A program made the position numbers and the translations under genes. From Clostridiales bacterium (GTDB taxonomy: Bacteria > Bacillota > Clostridia > Christensenellales > Christensenellaceae), in assembly GCA_003343685.1 (NCBI GenBank), contig QAKS01000064.1:1-7352 (forward strand): a stretch of DNA of 7,352 nt, in the 5' to 3' direction. The notes beneath the pieces are model-generated. The model was not told the DNA's origin. It did no database searches and was given only the letters and a program-made list of their open reading frames with translations. Below, in pieces: positions 1-6,297 of this stretch (position 1 is its first letter; the number at the start of each line of letters is the position of its first letter).

Positions 1-1416
1 GGTGATTTTTCTGCTTTTGATCATGTCCTTGATGACATTGCCGGGACCGACAGAGGGAAGCTGGTCTGCGTCCCCTGTGAAAATGAGGCGGGAGCCCGGC
101 TTGACGGCCTGCAAAAGAGCGCGAAGCAGAAAAATATCCACCATAGACGTCTCGTCTATGATGACGGCGTCTGCTTCCAAAGGATTTTCCTCATCACGCT
201 GAAACCGGCAGACGCTGTCCGGTTCGCCGTCTTTGGAAAAGCCGTATTCCAAAAGCCGGTGAATCGTCTGGGCAGGGCGCATGCAGGCCTGTTCCATCCG
301 TTTGGCGGCGCGGCCCGTAGGGGCGGCAAGGGCTGTTTTCACTCCGCTGCGTTCCAGAATGGTGATGAGCTGCTTCAGAATCGTCGTTTTGCCCGTGCCC
401 GGTCCGCCGGTGACGACGGAGACCGTGCCGGAGAGGGAGGAGAGCACGGCCCGCTCCTGCTCTTCTGTCAGAACGGTATCCTGAGCCAGAATTTCTTCGA
501 CCACGCTCATGTCCAACTCGATAGCGGGCTGCGCCGTTGCCAGTTCCATGAGGCGTCGGCCATCGTAAGCCTCTGCGCTGTGCGCCGAATAGAGCGCGAT
601 GGCAGGGACACCGTTGTACTCCATTTCCGACAGCGTGCCCATAAGAACAAGCCGATGGACGGCATCCTCTATATGTTCGCTGCTGTCCTGAAGAAAACCG
701 GCCGCCCTGCCAATAAACATGTCAAAAGGAAAACAGGTATGTCCGCTGGACATCTCCAAAGACAGGACATGGCGAATGCCGTTTTCCGTGCGCAGAGCTG
801 TGTAGTTGGGCAAATCCAGCCTTGCGGCGATGGCGTCCGCCTTTTCAAAGCCGATGCCGGCCACACTGCCGATCATGCGATAGGGGTTTTCGGAGATAAT
901 GGACGGCGCAGCACCGCCGTATACTTCGAGGCAGGCCATGGCCTGCTTGGTGGAAAGGCCCAGCTTTTGCAGGTCTATGACGGCGCTTCGCGCGGAGCTC
1001 TGCTCCACAAATGTCTGGTTGATGCGTCTGGCGGCGGCGAGGCTGATTCCTTTGATTTCTGCCAGACGCTCCGGTTCATTTTCAATGACGTGAAAGGTCT
1101 CTTCATGAAAGGCGTCCACAATCCGTGTGGCAAGGGCATGGCCAATGCCTTTAAAAAGGCCGCCGGAGAGGTAAGCGCGGATGCTTTCGTCGCCCTCGGG
1201 CATACGGGATTCCATGCTGACCACTTTGAACTGTTCGCCATAGACTTTATGTGTTGTCATCGCGCCATAGAAGCGCACGTATTCCCCCGGGTTTACCGGC
1301 GGCATGCTGCCGACGCAAACCAGATATTTGCCGTCGTCGTCCAGTTCGACAACGGTATAGCCGTTTTCGTCGTTTCTGAACAGTATGTCAATAATCTGTC
1401 CCTCTACAAAAGACAA
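1..1416 (-). CDS. recD2: RecD2-family ATP-dependent 5'-3' DNA helicase, N-terminal two thirds (runs off the left edge)
   Basis: Superfamily 1B helicase that unwinds DNA 5' to 3'; RecD2 acts without RecBC in Bacillota and is tied to replication-fork maintenance and mismatch or recombinational repair. The 472 residues present show an N-terminal beta-rich domain (SFVEGQIIDILFRNDENGYT), a helix-hairpin-helix region at about residues 60-130 (GIGHALATRIVDAF, then IKGISLAAARRI), and the motor core: Walker A GGPGTGKTT from residue 337 with Lys343, Walker B IIDETSMVD with Asp421-Glu422, and GDADQLPSVG at 448-457. Family members are usually around 730-750 residues, so about one third (helicase domain 2B and the C-terminus) lies outside the window. 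I chose the TTG at 1416-1414: it has AGGAG nine bases upstream, no ATG lies in frame before it, and the following residues match the usual family start. It has its own promoter after the ybaK terminator. Confidence 0.95.
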   Translation of the reverse strand, partial: MSFVEGQIIDILFRNDENGYTVVELDDDGKYLVCVGSMPPVNPGEYVRFYGAMTTHKVYGEQFKVVSMESRMPEGDESIRAYLSGGLFKGIGHALATRIVDAFHEETFHVIENEPERLAEIKGISLAAARRINQTFVEQSSARSAVIDLQKLGLSTKQAMACLEVYGGAAPSIISENPYRMIGSVAGIGFEKADAIAARLDLPNYTALRTENGIRHVLSLEMSSGHTCFPFDMFIGRAAGFLQDSSEHIEDAVHRLVLMGTLSEMEYNGVPAIALYSAHSAEAYDGRRLMELATAQPAIELDMSVVEEILAQDTVLTEEQERAVLSSLSGTVSVVTGGPGTGKTTILKQLITILERSGVKTALAAPTGRAAKRMEQACMRPAQTIHRLLEYGFSKDGEPDSVCRFQRDEENPLEADAVIIDETSMVDIFLLRALLQAVKPGSRLIFTGDADQLPSVGPGNVIKDMIKSRKIT

Positions 1417-1446
1417 AGCCGTGTGCTCCTTATGATTGCTACAAAA

Positions 1447-1475
1447 AGTATGACATTTTTTTTCGATAAATGCAA
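1447..1475 (-). promoter_or_regulatory. Candidate promoter of recD2
   Basis: On the minus strand TTGCAT (1475-1470), a 17-base spacer and CATACT (1452-1447), preceded by TG at 1455-1454, which gives an extended -10 (TGtCATACT). The -35 matches consensus in only three positions, so the call rests mainly on the extended -10, the spacing and its place between the ybaK terminator and the recD2 ribosome binding site. The predicted transcript start is near 1440, leaving a leader of about 24 bases. Confidence 0.5.
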
Positions 1476-1483
1476 GAGGCGGC

Positions 1484-1511
1484 AAAAAGAATCCCCCGCG
1501 CCGTGCGGGGG
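1484..1511 (-). terminator. Rho-independent terminator after ybaK
   Basis: On the minus strand a GC-rich stem of seven pairs (CCCCCGC with GCGGGGG), loop of five bases, followed by ATTCTTTTT. It starts eight bases after the ybaK stop codon and should end the metK-ybaK transcript before the recD2 promoter. Confidence 0.88.
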
Positions 1512-1518
1512 AGGTCGT

Positions 1519-1998
1519 TTAATGCTTGATGATATCTGCAAGTACGGCATCGGCGGCGCGGAGAGCATCCTCGGGCGCAAGGCAAAGGGTGCAGCCTTGT
1601 CTGCCGCCTGAAATATAGATCTTTGGATGCGCCGCCGCACTTTGATGAAATACGGTGGGAAACTTCTTTTTCATGCCAATGGGGGAGACGCCGCCGCGGA
1701 TATAGCCGGTGACGGACAGAACATCCTTCAGATGAAGCAGCTCTACAGATTTTTCTCCTACAGCTCTGGCGGCGGCTTTCAGGTCGATCTCGCAGGCGAC
1801 GGGAAGGACGAAAACATAGTTGGCGCCGCTCTTCCCCACGGCTGCCAGCGTTTTAAAGCTCTCATCAAGGGGAGCGCCGGTCTGTTCCGCTGCGTGAACA
1901 CCGTCGATAAACTTATCGCAGTCGTAGGTGAGCAGCTCATAGTGGATTTTCTGCCGATCCAGCATGCGCATGGCGTTGGTTTTAGCTTCTCTGGACAT
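1519..1998 (-). CDS. ybaK: YbaK/EbsC-family Cys-tRNA(Pro) deacylase
   Basis: Cytosolic trans-editing enzyme that hydrolyses cysteine wrongly attached to tRNA(Pro) by prolyl-tRNA synthetase. The 159-residue product has the usual length and family signatures: SREAKTNAMRMLD at the N-terminus, FKTLAA with the conserved lysine (Lys49), a GGVSPIGMKKKF loop, and ISGGRQG near the C-terminus. A longer frame opens at 2031, but the ATG at 1998 matches the family start, follows the metK stop (TAG, 2006-2004) by five bases, and has GGAG inside the last metK codons about 11 bases upstream (with a closer AGGA). The spacing indicates translational coupling to metK, so this gene should be under the same SAM riboswitch. 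Activity on Cys-tRNA(Pro) specifically is inferred from family; some YbaK relatives edit other tRNAs. Confidence 0.93.
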   Translation of the reverse strand: MSREAKTNAMRMLDRQKIHYELLTYDCDKFIDGVHAAEQTGAPLDESFKTLAAVGKSGANYVFVLPVACEIDLKAAARAVGEKSVELLHLKDVLSVTGYIRGGVSPIGMKKKFPTVFHQSAAAHPKIYISGGRQGCTLCLAPEDALRAADAVLADIIKH

Positions 1999-2003
1999 GG
2001 TTC

Positions 2004-3152
<1,149 letters not shown>

Positions 3153-3180
3153 AGTGTTCTCTCCTTAAAATCAGCCTTAC

Positions 3181-3210
3181 AAAAAAACCTCATGCCGCAA
3201 GGTAGAGGTC
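3181..3210 (-). terminator. Expression-platform terminator of the metK S-box riboswitch
   Basis: On the minus strand ACCTC (3209-3205) pairs with GAGGT (3191-3187), with a small inner CC/GG step around a TTGC loop, and is followed by a run of T to 3181. It lies directly downstream of the aptamer. CCTC in its left arm can alternatively pair with the GAGG of the 3' strand of aptamer stem P1, giving the antiterminator expected when SAM is low. Confidence 0.82.
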
Positions 3211-3231
3211 GTGTGCGCAGGGGCGCATTTC

Positions 3232-3337
3232 CCTCATCTGCCGGCCGGACGCTTTATCGTCCGCCGAAGGATTTAGCACCGGACTGTTCCGGTTGCTGGA
3301 CTTCACAGGGCCTTTCCCTCCGTCTCTCTTGATAAGG
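3232..3337 (-). ncRNA. SAM-I (S-box) riboswitch aptamer in the metK leader
   Basis: The minus strand carries the S-box core in order: P1 5' strand CCTTATC (3337-3331), AAGAGAGACGGAGGGA with the kink-turn side of P2, GGCCC..TGAAG, GCAACC, GGTGCTAAATCC, a P4 hairpin CGGACG/CGTCCG, and P1 3' strand GATGAGG (3238-3232), which pairs seven for seven (one G-T wobble) with the 5' strand. The aptamer binds S-adenosylmethionine; with SAM bound, P1 holds and the downstream terminator forms, shutting off metK and ybaK. Identification is by the conserved core residues and pairing, not by a covariance search. Confidence 0.95.
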
Positions 3338-3347
3338 CATATGATAT

Positions 3348-3364
3348 GGCGGATTCTTTCCGCC
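3348..3364 (-). promoter_or_regulatory. 5' leader hairpin just upstream of the S-box
   Basis: GGCGGA and TCCGCC form a perfect six-pair stem around an AAGAA loop in the metK leader, starting about eight bases after the predicted transcript start and ending ten bases before the aptamer. A stem at the extreme 5' end can protect an mRNA from decay. That role is an inference; the pairing is seen directly. Confidence 0.45.
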
Positions 3365-3378
3365 TCTTTTCTGCTATT

Positions 3379-3406
3379 ACTATATCACATACGCGCCAAA
3401 AGTAAA
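3379..3406 (-). promoter_or_regulatory. Promoter of the metK-ybaK operon
   Basis: Minus strand TTTACT (3406-3401), a 16-base spacer, TATAGT (3384-3379) preceded by TGA, an extended -10. Predicted start near 3372, giving a leader of about 220 bases that holds the whole S-box. It is back to back with the ttcA-like promoter, the two -35 elements being about 30 bases apart. Confidence 0.7.
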
Positions 3407-3436
3407 ATATACAATGTGTGCAAAATGTAAAAAAAG

Positions 3437-3465
3437 TTGAAAATGTGTTCGGAAATCTGTATAAT
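3437..3465 (+). promoter_or_regulatory. Promoter of the TtcA-family gene
   Basis: TTGAAA (3437-3442), a 17-base spacer and a perfect TATAAT (3460-3465). Predicted transcription would begin at about 3472, next to or on the ATG at 3473, so no room is left for a ribosome binding site before that start codon. Confidence 0.72.
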
Positions 3466-3472
3466 CGTTTCT

Positions 3473-4207
3473 ATGAAAAAAATATTAGGTTCCATGCGCC
3501 GCGCTGCGGAGAGATTTCATATGATAGAAAATGGGGACAGGATTGCCATAGGGGTATCCGGGGGAAAGGACTCCATGCTTCTGCTTTACGCAATGTGGCT
3601 GTATAAACAGTATATGAAGGTCGATTATGAAATTATCGGCATTACGGTAGACTTGGGCTTCGGCAATTTTGATACAGAGCCGCTTCGCCGGTTTATAGAG
3701 GGGCTGGGTGTCAGATATCTCGTGGAAAAGACGCAGATCGGCGAGGTGGTTTTCGACATACGAAAGGAGAAAAACCCCTGCGCGCTCTGCTCTAAAATGC
3801 GAAAAGGCGCTTTTTATGAGGCGGCAAAGCGGGAGGGAATGAACAAAGCGGCTTTTGCCCATCATCGCGACGATCTGTTTGAAACGCTGCTGCTCGGCCT
3901 GTTCTATGAGGGGAAAATGAACGTGTTTTCTCCCGTTACGTACATGTCGCGGAGAGATATTACGCTGATCCGCCCGTTTATTTTGGCGGAGGAATGCGAC
4001 ATTTCCGGCGCTGTAAAAAGGCTTGCGCTGCCGGTGGTGAAAAATCCGTGTCCGGCGGACGGCGTGACGAAGAGAACGGAAATGCGCGAGCTGTTGGACA
4101 GTATGATAAAGACAAACCCGCGCGCAAAGGAAAGTCTGATGGCGGCGATTTCCAACGTAGATCACTACAATCTTTGGGACAAAGGGCCGTGGCTCGAGAA
4201 AAAATAA
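3473..4207 (+). CDS. TtcA-family tRNA-thiolating PP-loop ATPase
   Basis: PP-loop ATPase of the TtcA/TtuA group, which activates a tRNA base with ATP and inserts sulfur using a [4Fe-4S] cluster; TtcA proper makes 2-thiocytidine at tRNA position 32. The 244-residue product has SGGKDS at 29-34, HHRDD at 131-135, and the three cluster cysteines: Cys104-x-x-Cys107 and Cys194 in NPCPADG. E. coli TtcA is longer (about 311 residues); shorter forms are usual in Bacillota. The start is not certain. ATG 3473 matches the family N-terminus (ILGSMRRA) but has no Shine-Dalgarno and coincides with the predicted transcript start. ATG 3521 (MIENGDRIAIG) has GGAGAG seven bases upstream but would drop 16 family-like residues. 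A TTG at 3437 would extend it into the promoter. The exact tRNA target is inferred from family only. Confidence 0.9.
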   Translation: MKKILGSMRRAAERFHMIENGDRIAIGVSGGKDSMLLLYAMWLYKQYMKVDYEIIGITVDLGFGNFDTEPLRRFIEGLGVRYLVEKTQIGEVVFDIRKEKNPCALCSKMRKGAFYEAAKREGMNKAAFAHHRDDLFETLLLGLFYEGKMNVFSPVTYMSRRDITLIRPFILAEECDISGAVKRLALPVVKNPCPADGVTKRTEMRELLDSMIKTNPRAKESLMAAISNVDHYNLWDKGPWLEKK

Positions 4208-4208
4208 C

Positions 4209-4232
4209 AGGCGCAAAAACGCCCTTATTTTT
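4209..4232. terminator. Probable bidirectional terminator between the ttcA-like gene and the minus-strand genes
   Basis: GGCG (4210-4213) pairs with CGCC (4220-4223) around CAAAAA, followed on the plus strand by CTTATTTTTC. Read on the minus strand the same stem is followed by TGTTATTTTTT. The stem is only four pairs, so efficiency is doubtful, but the T-rich tracts on both sides and the position right after the ttcA-like stop codon fit a shared terminator for convergent genes. Confidence 0.5.
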
Positions 4233-4393
4233 CTGTGGTTTTTCCAGAGGGAGAGAGACTCTGTAAATTTGTTGATGATATCAGACAGAATGTCGAATTG
4301 TTCTGTAGAGAGCAGTTCGCATTTTTGTATGATGACAGAACTATCGTTATTCGGACGTCCGGCAAATAAAATACGGTTGCCGGAAATGCACAA
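4215..4393 (-). other. Coding-like stretch of unknown origin, possible gene remnant
   Basis: This reading frame on the minus strand starts right after repeat copy 1 and reads like protein (for example ILFAGRPNNDSSVIIQK and LLSTEQFDILSDIINKF). The only start is a TTG at 4393 without a ribosome binding site. The frame has no stop before 3485, so as a gene it would have to run antisense through the whole ttcA-like gene, and the probable terminator lies inside it. It could be the leftover of a decayed gene cut by the repeat, or chance. I recognise no family. Confidence 0.2.
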
Positions 4394-4400
4394 TGAAACA

Positions 4401-4476
4401 CGCGAAAAACCATCCGTCCGTCAGACAGACTATTGCCGTTCCAATGCGGCGTCGCGCCGAGGAAAGGGGCGAACGC
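4401..4476 (-). repeat. 76-bp repeat, copy 1
   Basis: Aligns without gaps to the copy at 4490-4565 with 66 of 76 bases identical; copies are 89 bp apart start to start, separated by 13 bp. The invariant core on the plus strand is CGTCCGTCAGACAGAC and, at the other end, GGGGCGAACGC. Oriented here on the minus strand because that is the strand of comF and of the hairpin-plus-T-run at its end. No frame in it has a recognisable product, though several frames stay open by chance. Confidence 0.85.
4405..4430 (-). terminator. Terminator-like hairpin in repeat copy 1
   Basis: On the minus strand GTCTGTC (4430-4424) can pair fully with GACGGAT (4418-4412), two pairs being G-T, around loop TGACG; GG and five T follow. 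It would end transcripts coming from the ComF-like gene. The stem is modest, so this is a candidate. Confidence 0.4.
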
Positions 4477-4489
4477 GGCGGAAAAAGCG

Positions 4490-4565
4490 CACGAAAAACC
4501 ATTCGTCCGTCAGACAGACTGCTGCCGTTCCGATTCGGTATCGCGGCGAGGGAAGGGGCGAACGC
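4490..4565 (-). repeat. 76-bp repeat, copy 2, fused to the 3' end of the ComF-like gene
   Basis: Second copy of the tandem repeat. Its left part on the minus strand is read as the last codons (VRPFPRRDTESERQQSV) and the TGA of the ComF-like gene. At the junction a GC-rich hairpin forms (GGGGC, loop GTTC, GCCCC, minus 4568-4555). Ten substitutions and no indels separate it from copy 1. Confidence 0.85.
4494..4519 (-). terminator. Weak terminator-like hairpin in repeat copy 2
   Basis: Same structure as in copy 1 (GTCTGTC with GACGAAT, then GG and five T), but with one C-A mismatch. The loop TGACG contains the TGA stop codon of the ComF-like gene (4512-4510), so a terminating ribosome would cover the hairpin. 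Confidence 0.25.
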
Positions 4566-5181
4566 CCCCAAAGGTGTATACAACGGCGGTAACAGAGGCA
4601 GCGCCCATGTTGTACAGAACTTTCATACATTCATCCAGCGTTGCGCCGAGAGTGACGACATCGTCTGTGAGGAGAATGTGTTTTCCGCGGATATCAGCTT
4701 TTCGGACAGGAGAAAACGCGCCGACGGGGTTGGCGAGACGATCCTCCCCCTTTAAGGAGGACTGGGGTTTGGTACGCCGAGTCCGGACGAGAAGGCGGGC
4801 AAGAGGCTTGCCCGAAAAACGCGCAATTCGTCGGGCAATATATTGAGAGGGATTATAGCCGCGAACCATGATGCGCGTATAGTGCAGAGGAACCCAAGTA
4901 ATCATATCAAAATCCACTGCAGAGACTACGGAACACATCTCATCCCCCAGCTCGTTGGCAATCCAGCGGGCAAAGTCAAACTTCATGGCGTGTATGCGCT
5001 TTTTTACAGAACCGCCGTAGGGATAAAAGCCATAGCAGGGGAAGGAATACTGCGGGAGTAATACAGGCGCACCCCTAAGAACCGAACAGTCCGCCTCGGG
5101 ACAGGCTTCACCCGTATGCGGGTGAATGCGGCGCAGACACAAAATTTGACGCAGCTTTTCGGTCAGACGTGAAACGCTCAT
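4510..5181 (-). CDS. ComF-family phosphoribosyltransferase-like protein with a repeat-derived C-terminal tail
   Basis: ComF relatives are cytosolic type I phosphoribosyltransferase-fold proteins, needed for DNA uptake in competent bacteria and otherwise poorly understood. The 223-residue product has the family features: YSFPCYGFYPYGGSVKKRI, a KFDFARWIANELG segment, RGYNPSQYIARRIA, and the PRPP-binding loop ILLTDDVVTLGAT with Asp173-Asp174. The N-terminal part has cysteines 15, 27, 32 and 49 but not the paired CxxC zinc-ribbon pattern usual in ComF. The family fold should end near residue 204 (TAVVYTF); the remaining 19 residues (GGVRPFPRRDTESERQQSV) come almost entirely from a 76-bp repeat, which also gives the stop codon. 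ATG at 5181 overlaps the TGA of the upstream HTH gene (ATGA), so translation is probably coupled; no good Shine-Dalgarno is seen. Whether it works in competence here is not shown by the sequence. Confidence 0.85.
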   Translation of the reverse strand: MSVSRLTEKLRQILCLRRIHPHTGEACPEADCSVLRGAPVLLPQYSFPCYGFYPYGGSVKKRIHAMKFDFARWIANELGDEMCSVVSAVDFDMITWVPLHYTRIMVRGYNPSQYIARRIARFSGKPLARLLVRTRRTKPQSSLKGEDRLANPVGAFSPVRKADIRGKHILLTDDVVTLGATLDECMKVLYNMGAASVTAVVYTFGGVRPFPRRDTESERQQSV

Positions 5182-5432
5182 GGCAAATCGCTTTCGCCTC
5201 TGCGCGACCGATGCCTGACCTCCGAATCTATGTTTGGCACACGGATGATGATATCCGACAGGTTACAGTCCAACGCATCGCAGATTCTGTCGAGATACTC
5301 CAGATTTACCCGTTCAGCCATCTCGTGATACAGCTCATTGATGGTTGCGGGCCGTATTCCTGTTTTTCTCGCAAGATCAGCCTGTGTCCACCTCAGTTCG
5401 CCAAGCTTGCGTGATAAAAGAATTCTAATCAT
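5178..5432 (-). CDS. Small Cro/C1-type (Xre family) helix-turn-helix regulator
   Basis: DNA-binding regulator of 84 residues, nearly all of it a single HTH domain: helices 2-3 lie in TQADLARKTGIRPATINELY (about residues 16-35), followed by the LEYLDRICDALDCNLSDII segment typical of this group, then a short polar tail. The ATG start at 5432 has AAGGAG eight bases upstream. It overlaps the ComF-like gene by four bases and is the first gene of that two-gene operon, so it probably controls its own operon; a small inverted repeat covers the -35 region. It has no sensor or oligomerisation domain beyond the HTH. Targets are unknown. Confidence 0.9.
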   Translation of the reverse strand: MIRILLSRKLGELRWTQADLARKTGIRPATINELYHEMAERVNLEYLDRICDALDCNLSDIIIRVPNIDSEVRHRSRRGESDLP

Positions 5433-5477
5433 TGGAGATACTCCTTTCCGGTTGAATATAACAATTAGAGATAGAAT

Positions 5478-5506
5478 ATTATAATTTTTAGGAAGATTAT
5501 TACGAA
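5478..5506 (-). promoter_or_regulatory. Candidate promoter of the HTH-ComF-like operon
   Basis: Minus strand TATAAT (5483-5478), a perfect -10, with a poor -35 (TTCGTA, 5506-5501) at 17 bases. Predicted start near 5471, leader about 39 bases. A weak -35 covered by a dyad is what one expects of a regulated promoter, but the match is by eye. Confidence 0.42.
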
Positions 5507-5515
5507 ATCAGTAAT
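5499..5515. promoter_or_regulatory. Candidate operator overlapping the -35 of the HTH gene
   Basis: Plus strand ATTAC, seven bases, GTAAT: a perfect five-base inverted repeat centred on the -35 region. Suits binding by a small dimeric HTH repressor such as the gene it precedes. Short AT-rich dyads are common by chance. Confidence 0.28.
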
Positions 5516-5651
5516 TTATTTTGAAAACATAAAAAACATATTAAAAAAATAATATTTTGAAGGACAGATTCTGCCATAATGCCGAACTCTTTTAAAAAGA
5601 GGGCTGCGTAAAAGCTTATCGAAACAGACAGGAGCCTTTTCCAATGAGCTG

Positions 5652-5677
5652 GGAGCCGCTCCCATGGGAGCGGCTCC
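5652..5677. repeat. Perfect 26-bp GC-rich palindrome
   Basis: Arms GGAGCCGCTCCCA and its exact complement meet without a spacer. Each arm also contains a nested hairpin (GGGAGC-C-GCTCCC at 5651-5663). It lies 44 bases past the rubrerythrin stop codon, but neither strand has the T-run of a Rho-independent terminator, so its role is open: transcript 3' end, protein-binding site or a dispersed palindromic element. Confidence 0.85.
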
Positions 5678-5720
5678 GTTAAATCAATTTATCGCCATAA
5701 AAAGTAGAAGGTTTGGGTTT

Positions 5721-6263
5721 TTAGAAATATCTCTTCAGCAGGCCGTCAAAACCGCAGCCGTGACGCGCTTCGTCCTTAGCCATCTCGTGAACGGTATCAT
5801 GGATTGCATCGTAACCAAGCTCCTTGGCCTTCTTCGCAATCATCAGCTTTCCGGCGCATGCGCCCTGCTCAGCTTCTGCACGCATCTCAAGGTTCTTCTT
5901 TGTGCTGTCTGTAACGACTTCGCCCAACAGTTCTGCAAATTTGGCAGCGTGCTCGGCTTCCTCATAAGCATATCTTTTATAAGCTTCCGCGATTTCGGGA
6001 TAGCCTTCCCTCTCAGCAACCCTGCTCATAGCCAGATACATGCCGACCTCACAGCACTCGCCGTTGAAGTTGTCGCGCAGGCCCTGAACGATTTCGGGGT
6101 CAATGCCCTCTGTAGAAGCGATCACATGCTCGCATGCGTACTCCTTTTTGCCTTCCTGCTTCTCGATAAATTTATCGGAAGAGGCTTTGCACTGGGGACA
6201 CTGAGCGGGAGGGTTCTCTCCCTCATAGACATAACCACAGATGGTGCAGATATACTTTTTCAT
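5721..6263 (-). CDS. Reverse rubrerythrin (rubredoxin domain first, then ferritin-like diiron domain)
   Basis: Non-haem iron peroxidase of anaerobes that reduces hydrogen peroxide to water with electrons from NADH via rubredoxin-type carriers. The 180-residue product begins with a rubredoxin-like Fe(Cys)4 site (Cys6-x-x-Cys9-GY and Cys22-P-x-Cys25), followed by a four-helix ferritin-like domain whose diiron ligands are visible: Glu69 and Glu72 (NGECCEVG), Glu101/Glu104/His105 ([10 protein letters not shown]), Glu132, and Glu165/His168 (KDEARHG). Domain order is the reverse of classical rubrerythrin, a form known from Clostridium and relatives. The ATG start at 6263 has AAGGAGGT eight bases upstream, a very strong site suggesting high expression. 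It is a cytosolic protein with no signal peptide. It appears to be transcribed from its own promoter with inverted repeats over the -10. Confidence 0.96.
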   Translation of the reverse strand: MKKYICTICGYVYEGENPPAQCPQCKASSDKFIEKQEGKKEYACEHVIASTEGIDPEIVQGLRDNFNGECCEVGMYLAMSRVAEREGYPEIAEAYKRYAYEEAEHAAKFAELLGEVVTDSTKKNLEMRAEAEQGACAGKLMIAKKAKELGYDAIHDTVHEMAKDEARHGCGFDGLLKRYF

Positions 6264-6297
6264 GTTAAATTACCTCCTTCAAACAGATCAAATTTTT

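Larger units (their letters stand above)
5433..5720. other. Intergenic gap of about 290 bp without a gene
   Basis: The half next to the HTH gene (to about 5560) is very AT-rich and holds its promoter. The other half is more mixed, with a small CTCTTTT/AAAAGAG hairpin (5587-5601) and the 26-bp palindrome at 5652-5677. I see no reading frame with a ribosome binding site, no recognisable RNA gene and no clear plus-strand promoter. Confidence 0.6.

Noticed and set aside
259..1611. 450-codon open frame on the plus strand
   Set aside because: It is antisense to recD2, whose motifs are unmistakable, and continues antisense into the 3' end of ybaK. It has no recognisable domain; it arises from the codon bias of the real genes.
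3485..4393. 302-codon open frame on the minus strand through the ttcA-like gene
   Set aside because: The ttcA-like protein carries clear catalytic motifs, so the opposite frame is a shadow. Only its first part, outside ttcA, is kept as a doubtful remnant.
4401..4565. CRISPR-like array
   Set aside because: Only two copies, 76 bp each with 13 bp between; the repeat is too long and diverged, the spacer too short, and no cas gene is present.
4269..4846. Several overlapping open frames of about 80-140 codons in the repeat region, on both strands
   Set aside because: The repeat lacks stop codons in several frames; none of the frames has a start with a ribosome binding site or recognisable product.
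5560..5650. End of an insertion sequence or a small RNA
   Set aside because: The GGGCTGCGTAAAAG segment resembled an IS end, but no matching inverted end, target duplication or transposase remnant is visible, and no plus-strand promoter or terminator supports an RNA gene.
5652..5677. Standard Rho-independent terminator for rubrerythrin
   Set aside because: The stem is strong, but no T-run follows on either strand; listed as a palindrome of unknown role.
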